Origin: Caenorhabditis remanei
Taxonomy: Eukaryota; Nematoda; Chromadorea; Rhabditida; Rhabditidae
Length of the DNA stretch: 64,000 bases
Assembly (NCBI RefSeq): GCF_010183535.1
Contig: NC_071330.1
Coordinates: 9,591,717-9,655,716, forward strand
Direction: 5' to 3'
Numbering within the stretch: the first letter of the stretch is position 1; each line of letters opens with the position of its first letter. A model generated the notes under the pieces. It saw nothing but the letters and a program-made list of their open reading frames with translations. It ran no database searches and had not been told where the DNA came from. Positions 57,401 through 64,000 of this stretch are shown piece after piece. A program made the translations under genes and the position numbers.

Positions 57401-58273
57401 GAAATTATCGTTGTGTTCTGAATGTAAGAGATTTTCAGGATCATCTGGAAAACTACATCTCGATTCCAATATTTTTAATTGTAGCCATACTTTTGAGCTA
57501 TATAACATTCGGAGCAGTTGTATTGAGCATGTGGGAAGGATGGGACTTCTTTTCTGGATTCTATTTCAGTTTTATCACAATGACAACTGTTGGATTCGGA
57601 GATATTGTTCCGTTAAAACGAGAATATTATATTCTAGATCTTTGTTATATTATCATTGGATTATCTATCACGTAAGATCCTTTCATACATCATCCAACTC
57701 TTTTTTTGATATTTTCAGAACTATGTGTATCGATTTGGTAGGTATTCAATATATCCGGAAGATGCATTACTTCGGAAGAGCTATAAAAGTGCGTTGCAAC
57801 TTTTCTTTTAGATTTCAATCTTTTTCTGTTCACAGGACGCCCGTTTTGCACTTGTAAATGTGGGCGGAAAGATGGTTCATGTTCCTGATTTGATGAGATA
57901 TGCGAGTGTTCTTCAACAGAAATATGGACAAAAAAAGACGCATGACACAATTATTGTGAAAGGAGCTTATGCACCGAAGGATTTAAGCAAGATTCGGTAA
58001 CTTTTGTTATTTAAAACCATCAAAAAGTATTCTGGTGTTTTGCGGCGGTTTGAGATCAGTAGGTCTCAAAAAAAGAATATTTTCTAGAAGTTTACGAACA
58101 CAGTAGTTTATATATTATTCGTTTCGAGCTTAACTAAATTGTGTGACGGAATAAACACTAGAAACAAATAACTTTTTTACAGGTTTATCGACTTTGGAGC
58201 GTTGGCTTCAATGGAAAGTTGGCAATCTCTTTGGTCCGTTCTTACTGGAAGAACTCAGGAAGTTCATGTATAG
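54421..58273 (+). CDS. two-pore-domain (TWK/K2P) potassium channel
   Basis: Background K+ channel with two pore loops per subunit. Exons 54421-54531, 56285-56398, 56530-56761, 56882-57000, 57049-57248, 57297-57387, 57439-57671, 57719-57788, 57836-57996 and 58183-58273 give 473 aa. M1 is ARIILAHVSLIVLSVVYVGF (about residues 85-104), followed by an extracellular cap with one Cys (HCIGAKH). P1 is TTTLLTTIGYGNLTP and P2 is FITMTTVGFGDIVP; M2 is LCILYALFGVPLILITVADI and M3 begins IPIFLIVAILLSYITFGAVV. The C tail includes KDARFALVNVGGKMVHVPDL, a block I associate with nematode TWK proteins. Both filters are intact. Exon 2 begins with its own ATG (MPFVTSHLPY), so an isoform starting there is possible after the 1.75-kb first intron. 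The frame is also open upstream to 54319. Confidence 0.92.
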
Positions 58274-60209
58274 GTAATCTCAATTCCTCTAGTTTTGCCG
58301 GGTCTATTTCATTATTTTTCAATATTTTGTTGCAATTGTTGTCATTAAAAATGAAATAAATAGATACATATTATCGTGTCAATAAATCGTGTCCAATTTC
58401 TCTCATTTGCAGAATATAATCATCGTTGTAATGTACAACAATTTTGTTCTTTAAAAGAGAGAAAAAGAAGAAAAACGGGTTATTTCGGCTTTTTTCACAG
58501 ACAAACTGATATGGCAAACTGAGAATAGAACTGACAATTTTTGAAGTTCAATTTTACGTCACAGAATTGATGACAATGTCACAAAGAAGAAGAAGAAGAT
58601 GATGATGATGTGAAGGTTCGGAGAGAATTGTTCAGAAGAACATCTCAAAACAAGATCTGAAAAGTAGATTACAAATTATCCTTTTTGATAAATAAACTAA
58701 ATTACTGGTCTGTAATTTAGATTTCTACTGAATGCTACCATCAAATGGCCAATGAAACCTTTTTCTTTTGATTTGTGATTACTTACTTTCAATTGTTTCA
58801 ATTCCTAATTAAACTTGTTCATCATGGGATCTACCGCACTCTAATCATATCAGTTTCTCTGTTCCTATCATTCTCCAAAAATAGAAAATCGACGTCGAAA
58901 CTTTTGATCTTCTCTTCCTCTTCATCTCTCCAACGTGTTCTTCAAAGATACGTAATCCAGCCCAGAAAAGAATAAAAAGAAGTTGTCCTTCTTCATCTTC
59001 ATAATCAATCATTTAGTGAATTCACGTACTAGCACACAATACTTACACCAACACACCCATTCGTCGACCCAGGTACATCTTCTTCACCGTCGTCTGCTTA
59101 TTTTCCATTTGACTCCGCCCATTTTCATCGTCAAACAGAAAATGGATCAGTTGATTTAGTGTAGTGTTGAGTGATAGTATTCAAGCTGCTGATTCCGCTT
59201 ATCACCTTATCAGAGGAGAGAGAAGAAGAACGGAAATCGGCGCTTTCACTGTATCATTGCGTAATCATCCTTGCGTTTTTTTCACTTGATTTTCGAACTT
59301 ATTACAAAGAAATTGATCCAAATTAAGTCTCAAATTTGTCGATCCGTATTCTATAGAGGTGGCCTCTACATCATTTCTTATTCATCGTGAGCAGTAATCA
59401 AAGTTAGATCTTTACATGTCTTCACAGTGATAGTTCTTTGTTTTTGGAACGCTGAGCTGATTTAAATGAAATCGAATCTACTGATATATTGTTATTCAAT
59501 CTAAGTGTAAATATGGTACTCTACCAAATCAGAATCATTTTGATCTGAATATTTGACATAATTTCTGTATATCGGAGTTTGAACTTGTCTGACTTCATAT
59601 TTGCAAGAGTACTGACTAGACAGAACGACTCAAAAATTCCTCGTATATCAATTGATAGGCTTAGATGGTCTATCGGCCCGAATTCAAATTCTCTCTAATC
59701 CCCAAATTGACCCTTTTCATCAAATCATTTGTCTAATTTATCATTTCTAGACAGTCTTCATTTCTTTTTACTCTTTCCTTCCCATCAATATAAACTATAT
59801 CAAATCTTCCCTTTTTCCCAATCTATTTTTTCGATTCGTGTCTCTAAATCTATGAGTTTATCAAACTATTTCTTCTCTTCTGATCACATCACTTAATATT
59901 TTTGAGGGAAGAATAAAGCAAAAAAGATTACAAAAATGGGAGATGATACCTCGTTTTTCTACTTGAGAAATGACTTCATCCCTCAACCCGTTTCATTCTC
60001 TTTTTCCCTTTTTTCTCTCTGTTTGATACAAAAATCGAAAACGAAGAAAATGATTATTCATTGTTCTTTATTTTCACTTTTACGAAGATTTAGGGTTTAT
60101 TTTGACGAAAAAAGACCATGTGAACCTCCTTTGTCTGTGATTCCATCTGTCCTATCGATTCAATTTCAGAAATTCTCAACTTTTGGGACGTGTTCAGAAA
60201 CTTCTTTCA
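58274..60209. other. intergenic region upstream of the secreted protein gene
   Basis: 1.9 kb. It begins with the TWK 3' flank (AATAAA near 58357 and 58380). No gene is seen. The 118-codon frame at 59936-60292 overlaps the next gene's first exon in another frame and is probably a shadow or leader. GTTCAG precedes the next start by about 12 bases and may be a trans-splice or intron acceptor. Confidence 0.5.
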
Positions 60210-62945
60210 ATGAGATTTGGGTGCTTACGGGCACTCTCTTCAAGTGCTCTTTTCCTTTTATTCATTCTTCCAAACATCTCGTCTTCTTATGAAATATCAA
60301 TTAATCATGGAGAAGTGACGGATTCTGATCGACGAGTACTTCTGGAAATAGCAAGAGCAGTGAAGAGAGTGAAGAGGAATCCATTTGCAAGAGACGAAAT
60401 TACGAGTTCAAGATCGTCTTCGGATTCAGATTTAAGAGAAAAGGAAGATGATAATGGAGATAATACAGGAGATGAAGAGGTGAGAAATTCAGTTGATTCC
60501 TTCAATAATTAATCGATTTCAGAGCGAAGGTGGTCATGAGAAAACGGAACATTTCCAAGGGTCCGCAAGCGATTATTGTGACAAATTCGAGCAACATTTC
60601 TCATATTTCTGTGTCGGAGAAACAGATCAAACTGACAAGAATGCATACGTCATCAAGAAGTTCTGTCCGAGTTACAAGAATGCCTGCAAACATAAAGCTG
60701 TCACGTGAGATCTTACATTTTCAGATGGTATCGTATTCCCGATTTTCAGATCATCCGTATCTCTAACATCGTGGCCAACTGATCCATTCGCCAAAGAAAT
60801 CAGTGTGGCCACTAGACCAGTCACGGTCGGAAGAACACCATCTCATTCCAGAAGACGTTACAGTGACGAGGATTCAGATTCAGATTCAGCTGAAGATGAG
60901 GAGATTTATTATGCGGAATTGAGGGTAACATCTAGATGAGGGTTTCAATTTGTTCTATAAATGAATATATCCAGAAAAGATATCCATGCAAACCAGATTG
61001 TGATCGAAGAATTTTCGCTCATTGCACAGAAGAATGCAAGTGTGATTACATATATCCAGTTGTTCAAAGATTCTGTAATCCACCTCCAATGCCAATGTTT
61101 CTCAACACTTGCAGGTAAACTTATTTTCATTACAAACGCACGACCAAGTTATTTCAGATTATGGTATCATGGATGTCCCAAGTACGAACGGTACCATTAC
61201 TCCTCTCAATTTGTCTATTCGAAAGCAGAGAAAGGAAAAGTGTTGCGTAAGTTTTTTGCGAGATATAAACTGACTAATTCACGGGGTTCAAAACAGAATA
61301 TCACAAAACGTATACATTTATTACAGCTGGAACACCAGAACAAAGTGCAGTCAACCCATATGGACTTCCTCAACCAGCTCCACTTCGCAGAAATCGAGCT
61401 CTCGCATTGGCTCCAATTCGTCGTCAAAAGAGAGACGCAGTCGACGATTCTGAGTAATTTCCTTTTTTTCTCTAGTTTCCATTTGTATTTTCATTTGTTT
61501 TCATTTCAGAAATAATGAAGATTTGGTGGTTCCACCTCCAGTTCCAGCATCTGAAATAGATTCTACTCGAGTAGCAAAGTCTTCACCGATAGAGACAGAA
61601 AGGTAGTATCCTACTACTTGAGACTTTCTTTTTCATAAAATATATTTTCAGAGAAGAAGCTCCATTGACAGCTCCACAATCAAGAGCAATTCTTCAAAAC
61701 TATCATGAATCAATGAAAAGTGAGGAGAAGAAGAGAAGATCAAGAAGAAAGAAACTGAGAAGAAGACGTCGTCATCGACAGAGATATAGTTTTGATAAGG
61801 ATTTTGAGACGATTTCAACTACACAAAGACCTCCAACACCAAGAGAATTATGGAGGACTCTGAAGTGAGTTCTCTGAATTTTCAGTGAATGATTCAGATG
61901 TTACCTTCCAGACAACTAAATTCTTTAACCTCTGGCCCTGGAGCTCTCGGAATAAAAAGTTCGCCAGCAACACTGAAAGGAGGAAACGAAGCTCAAGGAG
62001 GTCTAGATGGATTATTAGCTTCAGTGACTAAACCACAAACGGAACGAGATGAAACAGCGAGACAATGGGCGGCAGTTGGTGGGTATTACGGATAACACGG
62101 TCTATAACAATTAATATATTAACCATGTCGTGATTTCTATTAATATTAATAAATGTGTTCCTTTTTAACCCTTATTGTATTAATCTCCTTCTGCAATAGC
62201 CCTTTTAAAATGGATGACTCTGAATACTAGAGTATAATTCAGCAACAAATCCAAAGCAGCTGACAGAAGATATTGTACATGCAGTTTCAACTGAACCGAA
62301 TGATCAAACAGAAAAACAAAATGGAGGAGAAAAGAAAAAAGGAGAGGAAGAGCCTGATTTTAATAGTATGTGAGCTTATGAATTAAAGTTTGAAAATGGA
62401 TTTTTCAGAGATAAAACCGCGGACATTCTCATCTTCTGCTGCCACGACGGCGATAGTTGACGAGCAGCCAGAGCAGCCCGACGGCCCGAAGAAGGCGTCC
62501 AGTGGAAGGGCAAAGTGAGTATAATCCTTCTATTAAAAATTTAGAGAAATGATTAATTTGCTTATACTTTAGAGCTCATCAAGGAAATATTCCAATTCTT
62601 CCATCAGATGCAGCATTTGCAGCAAGAGGAGGAGGTGATGACACATTCCGTGCATTTGATGGACTATCTGATAGTCGTGGTCTCGTTCATACACCTCGAA
62701 GTAGATCTCCCTTCACAAAACCTGGTCTCTGGGAGCCCAATCCGGCTGATCCCCACTCTAGAGATCCTGCTAATAAGTATTGGTATCATCCGGAATCAGT
62801 TGGAGTTGATTGGTTGAATGGACAACTTCAATGGGGTGGACATTGGGCAGTACCGGCTGCTGGAGCAGGAGGAACTGCTGGAATGAGTGCTGTACATTTC
62901 CCGACAATTGGATCATTCTTGAATATTCCGGATGATTACGATTAA
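60210..62945 (+). CDS. secreted cysteine-rich protein with alternative 3' ends
   Basis: Family not recognised; likely a nematode extracellular protein. Exons 60210-60479, 60523-60704, 60750-60924, 60975-61114, 61158-61246, 61327-61453, 61510-61602, 61652-61864, then either 61912-62095 (stop; 490 aa) or 61912-62078 spliced at GTGGGT to 62243-62365, 62409-62514 and 62573-62945 (685 aa). All phases close. The signal peptide is within residues 1-26 (SSSALFLLFILPNISSS). Possible dibasic processing sites are KRVKR and RRQKR. Two cysteine clusters: YCDKFEQHFSYFCVGE with FCPSYKNACK (exon 2), and CKPDCDRRIFAHCTEECKCD with FCNPPPMPMFLNTC and WYHGCPKY (exons 4-5). A basic KKRRSRRKKLRRRRRHRQR stretch lies in exon 8. 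The long form ends in a Trp/Gly/Pro-rich domain (KYWYHPESVGVDWLNGQLQW). One exon of the long form (62409-62514) is GC-rich. Possible role: cuticle or matrix component, by inference. Confidence 0.78.
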
Positions 62946-63351
62946 AGGAATATCAGAAAAAACTAGGAATCGATGCAAAAAACTTTGAAATCAGGGATCA
63001 AAATTATTATTTATTTTTAATTGTTGTTCTATTTCATGAAATTCTATTGTTGTTTTTAATCTATAGTGTTTGTACATATGTCCAACTCTTCTCGAATTCG
63101 AATTCTTATTACTGAAAATAACATAAAACGTGTATTGACACTTGTTTCGTCAAGAGCTATGTTTCAATCTTCAATGCGAAAGAGGTCAATCATTTAGGTT
63201 TCCCGCTTGATAGCTCCAATAATAATAACAGTTGATTATAATTTAGAATTTATTGAAGAGAAAATAGAAACATACAAAAGAAGAGAAAACTCGTAATACA
63301 ATAAAGTCATTCATAAAAAGAGATCTAGAGAAAAAATAAAGTTAATTAGAA
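62946..63351. other. convergent intergenic region
   Basis: Contains the 3' flanks of the secreted-protein gene and of the Hsp70 gene. A minus-strand AATAAA lies near 63247, about 100 bases past the Hsp70 stop. No gene. Confidence 0.6.
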
Positions 63352-64000
63352 TTAATCAACTTCTTCAACAGTTGGTCCCTGTGGATAATTAGAAGAGTTG
63401 AAACCAGCAGATCCAGGATTTCCACATCCAGATGGTTGTTGATTGGCAGATTGATGCATTTTGGAGAGAACAGATTGACAGATACTCTTCAATTCCTTAT
63501 CCTTCGATTCAATTTCATCTTTTTCAGCCAGTGAATTTGAATCCAACCAACGAAGAGTCTCTTCAACTGCTTCTGTGACACGTCTCGCATCATCTGATTC
63601 CAGTTTTGATCCATGTTCATCAATTGCTTGTTTCACTTGGAATGCATATGCTTCCAATTGATTTCGAGCCATAACACGTTCCCGTTGTTCACCATCTTCT
63701 TTCTCGAATTGCTTCGCTTCGTTTACCATTCGATCAATATCAGCTTGCGATAATCGTCCTTTCTCATTTCGAATTGTGATTCGATTCGTTTTTCCAGTTG
63801 ATTTATCCTCAGCCGACACATTCAATATTCCATTTGCATCGATATCAAAAGTGACTTCAATTTGAGGAACACCACGTGGAGCAGGAGGAATTCCAGAAAG
63901 TTCGAATGTTCCGAGACGGTGATTATCACGAGTCATGGCACGTTCTCCTTCGTATACTTGGATTGAAACTCCTGGTTGATTATCAGCATATGTTGTGAAT
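63352..64000 (-). CDS. cytosolic Hsp70 chaperone, 3' part
   Basis: C-terminal 215 or so residues of an Hsp70, running off the window edge without an intron. The substrate-binding domain is plain: [40 protein letters not shown], the lid helices through [17 protein letters not shown], and the terminal [12 protein letters not shown] is the cytosolic/nuclear signature that docks TPR co-chaperones such as Hop and CHIP, so this is neither the ER (KDEL) nor the mitochondrial form. The tail before EEVD ([18 protein letters not shown]) is short and lacks the GGMP repeats of constitutive HSC70s, which fits a heat-inducible type. The promoter and ATPase domain lie outside the window, so regulation cannot be judged. 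The start of the gene is missing only because of the window boundary. Confidence 0.95.
   Translation of the reverse strand, partial: FTTYADNQPGVSIQVYEGERAMTRDNHRLGTFELSGIPPAPRGVPQIEVTFDIDANGILNVSAEDKSTGKTNRITIRNEKGRLSQADIDRMVNEAKQFEKEDGEQRERVMARNQLEAYAFQVKQAIDEHGSKLESDDARRVTEAVEETLRWLDSNSLAEKDEIESKDKELKSICQSVLSKMHQSANQQPSGCGNPGSAGFNSSNYPQGPTVEEVD

Overview
The window is nuclear DNA of a Caenorhabditis nematode, probably not C. elegans itself. Reasons: short introns with GTAAGT-type donors and TTTTCAG acceptors, str-class chemoreceptors, TWK potassium channels, GT11-like glycosyltransferase expansions, AATAAA signals just past stop codons and abundant MITEs. The adjacent genes for NHP2, the exosome subunit CSL4 and a Shab-like K+ channel match my memory of one C. 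elegans chromosome III neighbourhood (Y48A6B), and the AASDH-like and MECR-like genes also recall chromosome III genes. These synteny statements are from memory and were not searched. Gene models were built by hand from open frames and splice sites; phases close in every model except where stated.

Layout. 0.2-3.4 kb (+): two tandem str chemoreceptor genes. 4.2-15.9 kb (-): three genes in head-to-tail order: a large acidic/serine-rich protein, an AASDH-like adenylation/carrier/beta-propeller enzyme, and an unknown protein, spaced closely enough to suggest an operon. The AASDH gene carries two transposons in introns, including a 1.24-kb Mutator-like element with 9-bp target duplications. 17.4-27.0 kb (-): a large disordered protein gene with a 54-nt cassette exon. 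28.4-31.5 kb (+): an enoyl reductase (MECR family) and a GuaD-type deaminase. 31.7-39.8 kb (-): a Shab-like Kv channel with two alternative amino termini. 40.8-42.6 kb (-): NHP2 followed by exos-1, a likely operon. 42.6-45.3 kb: a repeat-rich block with large inverted repeats. 45.4-52.7 kb (+): two GT11-like glycosyltransferase genes flanking a duplicated pair of tiny secreted-peptide genes and a small basic coiled-coil protein gene. 54.4-58.3 kb (+): a two-pore (TWK) K+ channel. 60.2-62.9 kb (+): a secreted cysteine-rich protein with two possible 3' ends. 63.35 kb to the edge (-): the 3' end of a cytosolic Hsp70.

Most genes are independent units. Functional links are modest: NHP2 and CSL4 both serve nuclear RNA metabolism, two K+ channels lie about 15 kb apart, and the tiny-peptide/glycosyltransferase block looks like a recent local amplification. 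The most unusual items are the Mutator-like element whose target duplication contains most of a splice donor, the dual-promoter Kv gene with a silent-subunit-like S6 motif, the bacterial-type guanine deaminase, and the twin secreted microprotein genes with near-identical promoters.
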